Shown in pieces: positions 1 through 8,243 of a DNA stretch of 64,000 nt. The stretch is from positions 85,643-149,642 of the forward strand of contig NZ_FNIM01000005.1 in the NCBI RefSeq assembly GCF_900103885.1, in the 5' to 3' direction. A model generated the notes under the pieces. That model saw only the letters and a list, made by a program, of their open reading frames with translations, searched no databases and was not told where the DNA came from. A program made the translations under genes and the position numbers. The stretch comes from Actinomyces ruminicola (GTDB lineage: Bacteria > Actinomycetota > Actinomycetes > Actinomycetales > Actinomycetaceae). The first letter of the stretch is position 1. Each line of letters starts with the position of its first letter.

Positions 1-835
1 CCGTGACGGCACGGAACACCTGGGCCAGGTCCGCCTCCTGGCTGTGGAGGGTGTGCACCCGGCGCTCGCGCAGATCGCGGTGGAAGCCCGGGTCATCCGC
101 CAGGCCGTCGAGGGGAAACACGGACCGGCCCCCGTCCCAGGTCAATACCACCTCACGCCTGCCGTGGCGCCGCCGCAGCTCAGCGGGCGCACCCGTCTCG
201 ACGATGGTGCCGTCGACGACGAAGCCGACGCGGTCGCACACCTCCTGGGCGAGGACCATGTCGTGGGTGGTCACGACCACGGTGCAGCCGCGCTCACGTT
301 CACGAGTGATGAGATCAACCATCCGGGACGCGGCGACCGGGTCCAGCCCCGAGCTCGGCTCGTCTAGGAAGAGCAGTTCAGGACGGTGCAGCAGTGCCCG
401 CGCGACGTTCAGGCGTATCCCCATGCCCTTGCTCATGACCGAGGCGCGCAGGCCGGCGTCCTCTGCCAGCCCGAGTAGCTCCAGCAGTTCGTCCGGTTCA
501 CGCGTGTCTGCCGGATACATGCGCGCGAAGTAAGCGAGATTCTCTCGCAGTGTCAGGCAGCCGACGGCCACCGGATGCTCAAGGCCGACCCCGACGCGCT
601 CGTACAGTTCGCGCCCCCATGAGGACAGCTCCCGCCCGAGTACCCGGGCGTCACCCGTCGCGCCGCGCAGCTGCCCGGTCAAGACCCGTTGCAGGGTGGA
701 CTTACCCGCACCGCTCGGCCCGAGCAGACCGATCACCTCTCCGACACCGACCGTCAGATCGATGCCGTGCAGTGTGGGAGCGGCAGCACCTCGGTAGGCG
801 AATCCGAGAGAGCGGGTGGCGATCGCCTCAACCAT
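1..835 (-). CDS. ABC-2 type transporter ATP-binding protein (3' end cut by window)
   Basis: This open frame runs leftward off the window, so the C-terminus is missing; 278 codons are visible. It reads as a complete ABC ATPase: Walker A GPSGAGKST near residue 40, a variant signature SKGMGIRLNVARAL, Walker B LLFLDEPSSGLDP and a switch histidine in VVTTHD. The SKGM form of the signature is usual in ABC-2 export ATPases. The ATG overlaps the last 8 bases of the TetR gene upstream, so the two are probably translationally coupled. The membrane permease should lie just outside the window. Regulator plus exporter suggests TetR-controlled efflux; the substrate is unknown. Confidence 0.9.
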   Translation of the reverse strand, partial: MVEAIATRSLGFAYRGAAAPTLHGIDLTVGVGEVIGLLGPSGAGKSTLQRVLTGQLRGATGDARVLGRELSSWGRELYERVGVGLEHPVAVGCLTLRENLAYFARMYPADTREPDELLELLGLAEDAGLRASVMSKGMGIRLNVARALLHRPELLFLDEPSSGLDPVAASRMVDLITRERERGCTVVVTTHDMVLAQEVCDRVGFVVDGTIVETGAPAELRRRHGRREVVLTWDGGRSVFPLDGLADDPGFHRDLRERRVHTLHSQEADLAQVFRAVT

Positions 836-1502
836 GGGCCCGCCCGCCCGTGCGGTTCTGCGGCTGAGGCATCAACGCGGCTACGAGCATGGCGACGACG
901 TCGTCGGCCACCGCCGCGATCTCGGGGCGGTCGAAGGCGCTGCCGTCCGCGGCCGCCTGCTGCGGGCTCACCCCGAACCGGGACACGACGTACTCGGGCA
1001 CGCCCAGCAGTACCCTCTCCATCATCCAGGCGGCGGTTTCGGGGTCCACGTCTGCGCGCAGCTCGCCGCCCGCCTGTCCGGCGGCGATCGCGGCAACCGC
1101 CCACCGATGCACGCCCGCATTGACGGTCTCGTCCGAGCCGAGCACGACGGGAGCGTCGGCGGATAGTGCACGCGCAAGCACCGCCCAGCCGCGGGGATCG
1201 CGCCGGAAGAAGTCGCGACTGCCCAGGACCATCGCGCGAAGGACCTCGTCGAAGGGCGCCTCGGGCACCGGCGCGTCCTGGACGTCGATACGCGCGTCCA
1301 TGAGTTCGCGCACCAGGTGGGTGTAGGCATCGAGCTTGTCGTCGAAGTACTGGTAGAAGCTGCCCTTCGAGACGCCGGCGGCGGCCGTGACGCGGTCGAC
1401 CGATGCCTGCGCGTAGGAGCGTTCCGCGAACTCCGCCTTGAGCGCATCCATTACGCGGGCACGCTTGTCCTGCGTGAGGTTGAAGAACGTGTCCTTGGGC
1501 AT
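828..1502 (-). CDS. TetR/AcrR family transcriptional regulator
   Basis: Predicted 224-residue repressor. The N-terminal helix-turn-helix is clear: VDRVTAAAGVSKGSFYQYF is the classic TetR recognition segment, and the remainder is a helical ligand-binding domain. I chose the ATG at 1502 because GGAG lies 5 nt upstream; an ATG 15 bases further up has no ribosome site. The gene ends inside the start of the ABC ATPase gene, so it probably controls its own operon. The promoter region carries two overlapping palindromes that are good candidates for its operator. The inducer cannot be inferred. Confidence 0.92.
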   Translation of the reverse strand: MPKDTFFNLTQDKRARVMDALKAEFAERSYAQASVDRVTAAAGVSKGSFYQYFDDKLDAYTHLVRELMDARIDVQDAPVPEAPFDEVLRAMVLGSRDFFRRDPRGWAVLARALSADAPVVLGSDETVNAGVHRWAVAAIAAGQAGGELRADVDPETAAWMMERVLLGVPEYVVSRFGVSPQQAAADGSAFDRPEIAAVADDVVAMLVAALMPQPQNRTGGRAHG

Positions 1503-1522
1503 CAGTACTCCGTCCACATCGA

Positions 1523-1556
1523 TATGACCACCCAGTCATATGACTGTTGAGTCATA
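1523..1556. promoter_or_regulatory. Double palindromic operator upstream of the tetR-ABC operon
   Basis: Two copies of TATGAC-N6-GTCATA lie at 1523-1540 and 1539-1556. They share the perfect 12-bp palindrome AGTCATATGACT (1534-1545). The site begins 21 bases upstream of the TetR start codon, where a TetR-family autorepressor usually binds. Assignment to this TetR protein is by position. Confidence 0.7.
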
Positions 1557-1611
1557 CGGTACCTGTCGGATATCGGCGCCGCAATACTCTCGCCGCCTGT
1601 CCGCCGCAATG

Positions 1612-1650
1612 CACGAGGGGCCCGCGCCTTACCGGCGCGGGCCCCTCGTG
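1612..1650 (-). terminator. Terminator hairpin after trigger factor
   Basis: A perfect 17-bp inverted repeat (arms 1612-1628 and 1634-1650) with the 5-nt loop TTACC. It lies 18 bases past the tig stop codon. There is no clear T tract, as is common in high-G+C actinobacteria. It may also insulate the divergently placed tetR promoter. Confidence 0.75.
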
Positions 1651-1667
1651 AGCGTTCCGGGTGGACG

Positions 1668-3101
1668 TCACTCGGCGTCGTCGGCGCTGTCCGCGGACGG
1701 GGAGGACGCGGAGGAGCCGGAGTCGGCCGAGTCGTCGTCCGCGTCGGCCGGGGAGACGATGACCTCGTCGGCGTCTGCGGCGGCCTGGGCCGCGGCGGCG
1801 GCGCTCAGCTCGGCGTCGAGCTCGTCGGAGCCGATGAACTCGGTCAAGTCCACAACCTCACCGTTGGAGTCCTTGACCGTCACCTGACGCAGCCCCATGG
1901 CCAGCGACTTGTTGCGGGCGATCTCGGAGACGAAGGCGGGGATCTGACCGGCCTGCTGGGCGCCCTGCATGAACTGGGCGGGCTCCATGCCGTACTGCTG
2001 GGCGGTCTGCATGAGGAACTCCAGCAGCTCGTCCTGGGTGACGGACACGTCCAGGGACTCGGCGAGCACATCCAGGAGGATCTGGTCGCGCACGCCGGAG
2101 GTGACGTCGTCGCGGATCTCCTCGGCGTGCGGGTCGTCCTCGGCCTTGCCCTCGGCCTGCAGGTGCTGCTTGATCTCGTCGTCGACCACGGAGTCGGGCA
2201 CGTCGAAGGAGACCGCCTCGCGCAGCCTCTCCAGGAGGGCGTCGCGGGCGGCGATCGCCTGGTCGCCGGTCTTGCGCTCGGTCGCCTGGCGGCGCAGGTC
2301 CTCGCGCAGCTCGTCGACGGTGTCGAACTCGGAGGCCATCTCGGCGAACTCGTCGTCGACCTCGGGCAGCTCGCGCTCCTTGACGGCGGTGGCCGTGACG
2401 GTGACCTCGGCCTCCTCACCCGCGTGCTCACCGCCGGCGAGCTTGGTGGTGAAGGTGGCGGACTTGTCCGCCTTCAGACCCACCAGGGCGTCGTCCAGGC
2501 CCTCGAGCATGTTGCCCTTGCCGATTTCGTAGGACACGCCAGACACGGAGTCGACCTCCTCGCCGTCGATGACGGCCTTGAGGTCGATCGTGACGAAGTC
2601 CCCGGTCTTGGCGGCGCGCTTGACGGACTTCAGGGAGCCGAAGCGGGCGCGCAGGTTGTCCAGCTCGGCGTCCACGTCGGCGTCGGTGATCTCGATGGCG
2701 TCCACGGTGACGTCCAGGCTGCCGAGCTCGGGCAGGTCGAACTCGGGGCGCACGGTGACCTCGGCGGTGAAGGCGAGCTGGCCGCCCTGGGGGCCGGTCA
2801 CGTTGACGAGCTCGGTGACCTCGATGTCCGGCTGGCCCATGGGCACGCGGCCGGACTCCGTAATGGCGTCACGGTAGAAGTCGGGAAGCTTGTTGTTGAC
2901 GGCCTCCTGGATGACGGAGGCGCGGCCGACGCGCTGGTCGATGATGCGGGGCGGGACGTGTCCGCGCCGGAATCCGGGGATCTGAACCTGGGAGCCGATC
3001 TCCTTGTAGGCGGCGTCGAGGCTCGGCCCCAGTTCCTCGTAGGGGACCTCCACGGTCAGCTTGATGCGCGCGGGGTCAAGGTTCTCGACGGTGCTTTTCA
3101 C
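1668..3101 (-). CDS. tig: Trigger factor (ribosome-associated chaperone and prolyl isomerase)
   Basis: A 477-residue trigger factor, which meets nascent chains at the ribosome exit tunnel. The N-terminal ribosome-binding domain has the signature loop as GFRRG (residues 43-47). A central FKBP-type domain (about 160-245) and a long helical C-terminal domain follow. The last 45 or so residues are an acidic Ala/Asp/Ser-rich tail typical of actinobacterial versions. The usual clpP/clpX neighbours are not downstream here. A strong hairpin terminator follows the gene. Confidence 0.97.
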   Translation of the reverse strand: MKSTVENLDPARIKLTVEVPYEELGPSLDAAYKEIGSQVQIPGFRRGHVPPRIIDQRVGRASVIQEAVNNKLPDFYRDAITESGRVPMGQPDIEVTELVNVTGPQGGQLAFTAEVTVRPEFDLPELGSLDVTVDAIEITDADVDAELDNLRARFGSLKSVKRAAKTGDFVTIDLKAVIDGEEVDSVSGVSYEIGKGNMLEGLDDALVGLKADKSATFTTKLAGGEHAGEEAEVTVTATAVKERELPEVDDEFAEMASEFDTVDELREDLRRQATERKTGDQAIAARDALLERLREAVSFDVPDSVVDDEIKQHLQAEGKAEDDPHAEEIRDDVTSGVRDQILLDVLAESLDVSVTQDELLEFLMQTAQQYGMEPAQFMQGAQQAGQIPAFVSEIARNKSLAMGLRQVTVKDSNGEVVDLTEFIGSDELDAELSAAAAAQAAADADEVIVSPADADDDSADSGSSASSPSADSADDAE

Positions 3102-3294
3102 GGGGTTCTGCTCCGAATGTATGAATGCGACTGGTAGGTGCGGGGCCGGGCTGGCCCTGGCAGACGCCCTGGTGCGGCGTCAATTCCGGGCCATCCTAGG
3201 GCACGGCCGCGGCCCGGTGACAAATGAGCCCACCCACAGGCGGCGGGAACTGCTCACATTCGGCTCCCGGCGACGGCGGTAGCCGGTGCAGGCC

Positions 3295-3594
3295 TCACTG
3301 CTCCATGGCAATGGGCACGCTCCGCCCACCCACCACCTTGGCGAGTACCTGCGCCGACACAACGGCGGCCTGCCGCACCTGCGCCAAGGTGCGGTGATGG
3401 ACGGCGCGCGCCTCGGCGTCGTCGGCACCGGTGAAGCGGACGGTCACGCGCGGCCGGCCGCGCACGACATCGACCTGGAAGGCCTCGAGCGTCGTCGAGG
3501 AGGTCACGGCGGCGCGGGCGGCGGCCTCCACGTCCCGCGGACCGTGACCGGGCAGTAGGTCGGTGACCGTGAGGATGCTGCGGTAGGAGGGCAT
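3295..3594 (-). CDS. Conserved hypothetical protein, 99 residues
   Basis: A small soluble protein with no family I recognise. It has no membrane segment, signal peptide or cysteine. The sequence alternates beta-like stretches (FQVDVVRGRPRVTVRFTGA) with a C-terminal helix, so a small alpha/beta fold is likely. The start looks leaderless: TAGGCT (3601-3606 on the plus strand, read in reverse) lies 6 nt before the ATG and there is no Shine-Dalgarno site. It sits between tig and the permease gene on the same strand, with its own likely promoter. Confidence 0.6.
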   Translation of the reverse strand: MPSYRSILTVTDLLPGHGPRDVEAAARAAVTSSTTLEAFQVDVVRGRPRVTVRFTGADDAEARAVHHRTLAQVRQAAVVSAQVLAKVVGGRSVPIAMEQ

Positions 3595-3653
3595 GGCGGC
3601 AGCCTACGGCGCGCGCAGGACGCCGCCGTTGCATACGCGTGTCGGCCTCCGGC

Positions 3654-5156
3654 TCAGGCCTTCACCCAGCCGCGGTGCAGGGCCAGGGCGTGGCCGGCGT
3701 AGCACAGGGCCACGAAGGGCACGGTCCAGTACAGGGCGGAGCGCTGGGAGGAGTCGAAGACGATCAGAATGCAGGAGGCGGCCGAGCCGATGAAGGCGGC
3801 GATGGGGACCAGGGGGTAGCCGGGGGTGCGGTAGCCGAGTTCGGCGGCGTCGTGCCCGGCGGCCAGCCAGCGGCGCCGGAAGAGGAATTGGCAGGCGGCG
3901 ATCGCCATCCAGACGATCACCACCGCCAGCCCGGAGATGGACACCAGCACCAGGTAGACGGTGTCCGCGGCAACCACGGAGCTGAGCAGGGCGAGCAGCC
4001 CGCCCACCATGGACAGGGCCAGCGCCACCACCGGCACGCCCCGCATGTTGGTGTGGGCGACGATCCTCGGGATCGTCCCCTCGTTGGCCAGGGACCACAG
4101 CATGCGGGTGGAGGCGAACAGCCCGGAGTTGGCGGCCGAGAGTATCGCGGTGACCACCACCACGTTCATGATGTCGCCCGCGTGGGGCACGCCGATCATG
4201 TCCAGCACGGTGACGAAGGGCGAGGCGCTCACCCCCGCCTCCTGCCAGGGGATCAGAGCGGCCATGACCACGATCGAGCCGATGAAGAACACCGTCAGCC
4301 GCACCAGGGTGGTGCGGATGGCGCGCGGGATGTTGCGACCGGGGTCGGCGGTCTCCCCCGCGGCCACGCCGATCAGCTCGGTGCCGGAGAAGGCGAAGTT
4401 GACCGTGAGCATGGTGGTCAGAACCGCCCCGAGGCCCCTCGGGAAGATGCCGTCACGGGTGAGGCCTCCCAGTCCCGGGGCGGGCGAGCCGTCGATCATG
4501 GGGATGAGGCCGACGATGGCCAAGGTGCCGAGCACGATGAAGGCGATGATGGCGAATACCTTCACCCCCGCCAGCCAGGACTCGGCCTCGGCGAATACCC
4601 GCACGGAGAACACGTTGGAGGCGAATACGACCACGATGAAGATGGCCGCCCACATCCACACCGGCGTGGTGGGGAACCAGTGGCGCATGATGGCGCCGGC
4701 GGCGGTGAACTCCGAGCCGAGCGCGATGGTCCAGGTCAGCCAGTACAGCACCGCCACCACGAATCCGGTGCCGGGGCCGATCAGCTCCTTGGCGTACACG
4801 TGGAAGGCGCCGGTCCAGGGCATGGCCACACTCAGCTCCCCCAGGCAGAGCATGACCAGGTAGACCAGGAGCGCGCCGATGGCGTAGGCGAGCACGGTCC
4901 CCAGCGGGCCGGCCTGGCTGATGGTGTAGCCAGAGGAGAGGAACAGGCCGGTGCCGATCACCCCGCCGAAGGAGATCATGGTCAGGTGGCGGGAGCTCAT
5001 CTTGCGCTGGAGGCGGTCGTGCCTGTCGGCAGCAGGGTCATCGCCGGGCACGGATGACCGTCCCGCCGGCGACGGCGAGGCGGCGGGGCTGGACCCGGCG
5101 CGGGCAGTTGGCTCGGGCGACGCGGATGCGGTCGCGTCCTCGTGGTTGAGTTCCAT
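3654..5156 (-). CDS. mmuP: Amino-acid permease (APC family), probable S-methylmethionine permease
   Basis: A 500-residue inner-membrane transporter with about 12 hydrophobic segments after a 50-residue hydrophilic N-terminus. The first segment has the amino-acid permease signature [17 protein letters not shown], and [13 protein letters not shown] marks the sixth helix region. The family imports amino acids by proton symport. The next gene, divergent and 99 bases away, encodes a homocysteine S-methyltransferase; this is the MmuP-MmuM pairing known from enterobacteria, so S-methylmethionine is the best guess for the substrate. Sequence alone would also fit a GABA, proline or aromatic amino-acid permease. 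Confidence 0.8.
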   Translation of the reverse strand: MELNHEDATASASPEPTARAGSSPAASPSPAGRSSVPGDDPAADRHDRLQRKMSSRHLTMISFGGVIGTGLFLSSGYTISQAGPLGTVLAYAIGALLVYLVMLCLGELSVAMPWTGAFHVYAKELIGPGTGFVVAVLYWLTWTIALGSEFTAAGAIMRHWFPTTPVWMWAAIFIVVVFASNVFSVRVFAEAESWLAGVKVFAIIAFIVLGTLAIVGLIPMIDGSPAPGLGGLTRDGIFPRGLGAVLTTMLTVNFAFSGTELIGVAAGETADPGRNIPRAIRTTLVRLTVFFIGSIVVMAALIPWQEAGVSASPFVTVLDMIGVPHAGDIMNVVVVTAILSAANSGLFASTRMLWSLANEGTIPRIVAHTNMRGVPVVALALSMVGGLLALLSSVVAADTVYLVLVSISGLAVVIVWMAIAACQFLFRRRWLAAGHDAAELGYRTPGYPLVPIAAFIGSAASCILIVFDSSQRSALYWTVPFVALCYAGHALALHRGWVKA

Positions 5157-5255
5157 GAGATTCCTGGAGGTGCGTCCGGCCTATCCGGTTAGGGTTGGCT
5201 GCACCGTCAAAGGCCGGCGGGTGACAGTAGGGAACGGGAGCGGGAAGGAGCCGAC

Positions 5256-6182
5256 GTGAGCGATGCACTGGCGCGCCTGCTGGCGCAGCGAGGCACGATC
5301 GTCCTCGACGGCGCAATGGCGACCGAGCTGGAGAAGCGGGGCGTGGACACCTCCGGCCCCCTGTGGTCCGCGCTGGCAATGCGGGACGCGCCGGGGGCGA
5401 TCGCGGAGGTGCACCGCAGCTTCTTCGAGGCCGGTGCCGATGTGGCCACGACGAACACCTATCAGGCGAATCTAGACGCCTACCGGCGCGCGGGCCTGAG
5501 CGGCCCGGATGCTGAGAACTTGGTGCGCCAGGCGGTGCGGCTGGCCCGTCGGGCCCGCGACGAGCACGAGGCGGCAACCGGGCGGCGCGGCCTGGTGGCG
5601 GGGTCGGTGGGCCCGTACGGCGCCTACCTGGCCGACGGCTCCGAGTACACCGGCGCCTACACGCTGTCTGAGGCGGGCTTCCGCGACTTCCACCGCCCGC
5701 GGCTGCGGCTGCTGGTCGAGGCGGGCGTGGACGTGCTGGCACTGGAGACCATGCCGCAGGGGCCGGAGCTGCGCGCGCTGCTGGGGCTGCTGGCGGACCA
5801 GGCGCCGGGGGTGCCCGCGTGGCTGTCGCTGTCGGTGCGCGATGACGGCGGGGCGCTGCGCGATGGCACGCCGCTGGAGGACGTCGCCGCCTGGGCGCAG
5901 GCCTGCCCGCAGGTGCGGCTGCTGGGGGCGAACTGCACCGGGGTGGAGTCGGCGACAACGGCGCTGGGGCGGCTCGCCGAGGCCACCAGCCTGCCGCTGA
6001 TCGTCTACCCGAACTCCGGCGAGGACTACGACGCCGACACCAAGACCTGGTCCGGAGACGGCAACGACGAGGGCCTGCTGGCCGCTGCGCTGCCGGCCTG
6101 GAAGGAGCTGGGGGTGCGCGCCGCGGGCGGCTGCTGCCGCACCACCCCGGCGCAGATTCGCGCACTGGCGGCCGCGGTGTGA
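5256..6182 (+). CDS. mmuM: Homocysteine S-methyltransferase
   Basis: A 308-residue zinc enzyme that transfers a methyl group from S-methylmethionine (or SAM) to homocysteine, giving methionine. The zinc ligands are visible as Cys227 in GANCTG and Cys293-Cys294 in GGCCRTTP, and the N-terminus has the family pattern VLDGAMATELEKRG. Length matches the MmuM/Mht family (about 310) and is far shorter than MetH. The start is GTG, set by GGAAGGAG five bases upstream. Divergent from the permease gene, so both may share control from the 99-bp gap, in which I recognise no riboswitch. Confidence 0.93.
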   Translation: MSDALARLLAQRGTIVLDGAMATELEKRGVDTSGPLWSALAMRDAPGAIAEVHRSFFEAGADVATTNTYQANLDAYRRAGLSGPDAENLVRQAVRLARRARDEHEAATGRRGLVAGSVGPYGAYLADGSEYTGAYTLSEAGFRDFHRPRLRLLVEAGVDVLALETMPQGPELRALLGLLADQAPGVPAWLSLSVRDDGGALRDGTPLEDVAAWAQACPQVRLLGANCTGVESATTALGRLAEATSLPLIVYPNSGEDYDADTKTWSGDGNDEGLLAAALPAWKELGVRAAGGCCRTTPAQIRALAAAV

Positions 6183-6367
6183 GAGCCCGCGGCCACGGTG
6201 AGGGTCCCAGGCCGTCCACGGGGTCCGGCAGGCACCTCCCCCCACTTCTTCTTCGTGAGACCGACACGAGTGACACGCTGAACCCGACCGGAGCCGCTGT
6301 CGAGGTCCTTCTCAGTGAGGCGATGCGACGCCTGTCGGTTCCGTGAATCAGCTCCACCGAACGTGGC

Positions 6368-6549
6368 TGCACACCGGAGTTGTCAGAACAAAAACTCCTG
6401 ACTTTGGTTTTTCATTGAAATGACGCGGAATCACTGGATCGGCGGAAAAGCAGTGAAGGTGCTCCCGTGTGCGACGAGGCCCCCGTCGCACACGGGAGGC
6501 CTGCCACTGTATCGAACCCGATCGCCGAAACCGCACAATCACGCGGATT
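6368..6549 (+). repeat. Dispersed 182-bp element with hairpin, copy A
   Basis: A non-coding element that aligns without a gap to a second copy at 49281-49462 (opposite strand); a hand count gives 121 of 182 identical bases. Conserved blocks are the first 22 bases (TGCACACCGGAG then TGTCAG), ATGACGCGGAATC at offset 52, a 15-bp perfect stem with 7-nt loop (6462-6476 and 6484-6498) and the last 20 bases ending GCGGATT. A CGCGGAATC-type direct repeat lies on each side of the stem. The family and function are unknown. The flanks, 6183-6367 and 6550-6705, hold nothing I can identify. Confidence 0.75.
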
Positions 6550-6655
6550 CTAAGACTTAAGCGGCGTCTTGAGTGTGCAACTAAGGCAGAGCTTCCAACC
6601 GCGACCAGCTCTGAGCGCGGAGGCCAAGCACTTTTCGAGGAGGCCTGCGGGTGTC

Positions 6656-6669
6656 CTCGTCGTCGGGGT
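6656..6669. repeat. 14-bp direct repeat of the tRNA-Pro 3' end
   Basis: CTCGTCGTCGGGGT occurs here and again at 6735-6748, where it covers the last bases of tRNA-Pro and its flank. The copies are 79 bases apart. This could be a relic of a tRNA duplication or of an integration event, but no integrase is nearby. Confidence 0.4.
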
Positions 6670-6705
6670 ATTCGGCCTGGCGGCCTGGTTGCCCCTTCCT
6701 CCTCA

Positions 6706-6734
6706 AAGGTCTCATGAGCAAGCTCATGGACCTT
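6706..6734 (-). terminator. Terminator hairpin after tRNA-Pro
   Basis: A near-perfect hairpin, read leftward as AAGGTC-ATGAGC with its complement and followed by TTT. It lies directly past the 3' end of tRNA-Pro and probably ends the rpmF/tRNA-Gly/tRNA-Pro transcript. Confidence 0.65.
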
Positions 6735-6741
6735 CTCGTCG

Positions 6742-6815
6742 TCGGGGTGGCGGGATTTGAACCCACGATCTCCTGCACCCAAAGCAGGCGCGCTACCAAG
6801 CTGCGCCACACCCCG
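6742..6815 (-). tRNA. tRNA-Pro (anticodon TGG)
   Basis: A complete 74-nt cloverleaf. The acceptor CGGGGTG pairs with CACCCCG and the discriminator is A. The anticodon stem CCTGC/GCAGG holds the loop TTTGGGT, giving anticodon TGG (reads CCA). The T loop is TTCAAAT. No CCA is encoded. Confidence 0.97.
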
Positions 6816-6866
6816 CGTAAACGATCGCGACCGCCACCGATATTCGGGACGGCCGCGCGTTCACCG

Positions 6867-6937
6867 AGCGGGTGACGGGAATCGAACCCGCACCATCTGC
6901 TTGGAAGGCAGAGGCTCTACCATTGAGCTACACCCGC
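6867..6937 (-). tRNA. tRNA-Gly (anticodon TCC)
   Basis: A complete 71-nt cloverleaf. The acceptor GCGGGTG pairs with CACCCGC and the discriminator is T. The anticodon loop CTTCCAA gives TCC (reads GGA). The T loop is TTCGATT. CCA is not encoded. Co-directional with tRNA-Pro 51 bases downstream and rpmF 66 bases upstream, so the three may be cotranscribed. Confidence 0.97.
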
Positions 6938-7003
6938 GTGGGACGGGCCCGGGCCCGCCGCTGCTGCCGGTTCGTCACCGGCATCGCCGGGACGTCAGCG
7001 GCT

Positions 7004-7168
7004 TCAGTCCTCGAGGAGGCCGGTCCGGTAGGCCTTCGACAGCCGACCAGGCACCGCGATCTTGCGGCCGCCGACGCGAACCGTCTGGAGCTCGGGCAGC
7101 TTGGCCTTCCACTGAGAACGACGATTGCGGGTGTTGCTGCGGGACATCTTCCGCTTCGGTACTGCCAT
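7004..7168 (-). CDS. rpmF: 50S ribosomal protein L32
   Basis: A 54-residue L32 starting [17 protein letters not shown], the invariant N-terminus of the family. It has no cysteines, so this is the zinc-independent (C-minus) form normal in many actinobacteria. The start at 7168 is set by GAGGAG 8 bases upstream; the longer open frame to 7264 has no support. Two tRNA genes follow on the same strand. Confidence 0.97.
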   Translation of the reverse strand: MAVPKRKMSRSNTRNRRSQWKAKLPELQTVRVGGRKIAVPGRLSKAYRTGLLED

Positions 7169-7355
7169 GAGCCCGCTCCTCTCAAACTCGTGGGGCCACC
7201 CGGTCACGAGCAGCCCGAAGGATAGTTGACCAGGGGTCACCTTAGCGGTTCGACCGGAGCCCATTCCAGCCCGGCGCCCTCACCGGCCGTGTGAGATCAG
7301 TCCCGTCCCCCCTGAAAACAGTGCCGTACCAGCATCCGCCGCTATACATGAGGAC

Positions 7356-8051
7356 ATGACCGCGCACTCCCCCACCGACGCCGCACCCGCTGCCGTGGTC
7401 ACGCTGGCACGAGGAGAGCAGCCGGAGACCGATCTAGAGGTCAAGCGCTCCCACTTCCTGGGGCGGGCGGCCCGCACCGACGACGAGGCCGCCGCCCGTG
7501 CCTTCATCGCCTCCGTCCGCACCCGGCACCCGGAGGCGCGCCACCACTGCACCGCCTTCACCGTCTCCGTGCCCGGGGCGCAGCCCATCGAACGCTCCAG
7601 CGACGACGGCGAGCCCTCCGGCACCGCCGGCGGGCCCATGCTGGATGTGCTGCGCGGTACCGGCCTGACCAATACCACCGTCGTCGTCACCCGCTACTTC
7701 GGCGGAACCCTGCTGGGCACGGGTGGCCTGGCCCGGGCCTACTCGCAGGCCGCCGCCCAGGCCCTGGCAGCCGCCTCCCGGGTCCGTCTGGACACCCGTC
7801 ACCTGTGGCGGGTGCGGGTGCCCGTGACCGAGGCCGGCAGGCTGGAGGCGCAGCTGCGCGGCCGCGGCCCGGGGGGAATCGGGGTGGAGGGGACGGCGTG
7901 GGCGGCGACCCACGCGGTCCTCACGCTGTCCACGCCCTCGGCCGACGCCGAGGCGCTGAGCGAGCAACTGGCGGCACTGACCGGGGGTGCTGCTGTCGCC
8001 GAGCCCGCTGGCAGCAGCGTCATCGAGACCGCCCTCGCACCCGCACAATGA
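7356..8051 (+). CDS. YigZ/IMPACT family protein (UPF0029)
   Basis: A 231-residue protein. The N-terminal domain has the family hallmarks HHCTAF, SSDDGEPSGTAGGPMLDVL and VTRYFGGTLLGTGGLARAYSQA. A short C-terminal domain (about 145-225) with a ferredoxin-like fold follows. Bacterial members are linked to translation stress by homology to eukaryotic IMPACT, but the biochemical role is not settled. A TATACA box lies 7 nt before the ATG, so transcription may start at or near the start codon. Confidence 0.92.
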   Translation: MTAHSPTDAAPAAVVTLARGEQPETDLEVKRSHFLGRAARTDDEAAARAFIASVRTRHPEARHHCTAFTVSVPGAQPIERSSDDGEPSGTAGGPMLDVLRGTGLTNTTVVVTRYFGGTLLGTGGLARAYSQAAAQALAAASRVRLDTRHLWRVRVPVTEAGRLEAQLRGRGPGGIGVEGTAWAATHAVLTLSTPSADAEALSEQLAALTGGAAVAEPAGSSVIETALAPAQ

Positions 8052-8075
8052 AACGCACCTCACCATGCGGAACAT

Positions 8076-8106
8076 TTGACATCGGCGCCGGCGCACGCGC
8101 TAGGGT
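8076..8106 (+). promoter_or_regulatory. Promoter of the leader peptide-cysK transcript
   Basis: TTGACA at 8076-8081 and TAGGGT at 8101-8106 give a sigma-70-type promoter with a long 19-bp spacer. It would start transcription near 8113, leaving a leader of about 300 nt before cysK. Confidence 0.55.
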
Positions 8107-8186
8107 CTTGCCCGAGGAGGGCCTGCGCACTGTACGCCGACGGGACTCCGCAGCCTTCAGCAGCACCAGTACCGAGGAGGACCCCC

Positions 8187-8243
8187 ATGACGGCCATGAG
8201 CGTCATGCGCGTGATGTCCCCCTGCTGCTGCCAGTGTCGATAG
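8187..8243 (+). CDS. Sulfur amino-acid leader peptide upstream of cysK
   Basis: A short open frame encoding MTAMSVMRVMSPCCCQCR: 18 residues, of which four are Met and four are Cys, with three Cys codons in a row. GAGGAGG (8174-8180) sits 6 nt before the ATG, an excellent ribosome site. The stop is followed by alternative stem-loops: a 7-bp stem at 8264-8283 nested inside AGCGCC/GGCGCT (8244-8249 with 8289-8294). This is the layout of a translation-coupled attenuator: stalling on Cys codons when cysteine is scarce would change folding and let cysK be expressed. Polycysteine leaders of this kind are described in mycobacteria. Function here is inferred from position and composition. Confidence 0.75.
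   Translation: MTAMSVMRVMSPCCCQCR

Noticed and set aside
3639..5057. A 472-codon open frame antisense to the permease gene
   Set aside because: His/Gly/Glu-rich shadow with no fold or motif; the other strand has a clear permease.
6348..6809. Small reading frames across the 182-bp element, similar in both copies
   Set aside because: The shared peptide stretch follows from shared DNA; one frame runs through tRNA-Pro, there is no start signal, and the conserved blocks fit a structured element better. Decay from an old gene cannot be fully excluded.
6867..6937. A genomic island integrated at tRNA-Gly or tRNA-Pro
   Set aside because: No integrase, no long direct repeats and only housekeeping genes nearby.
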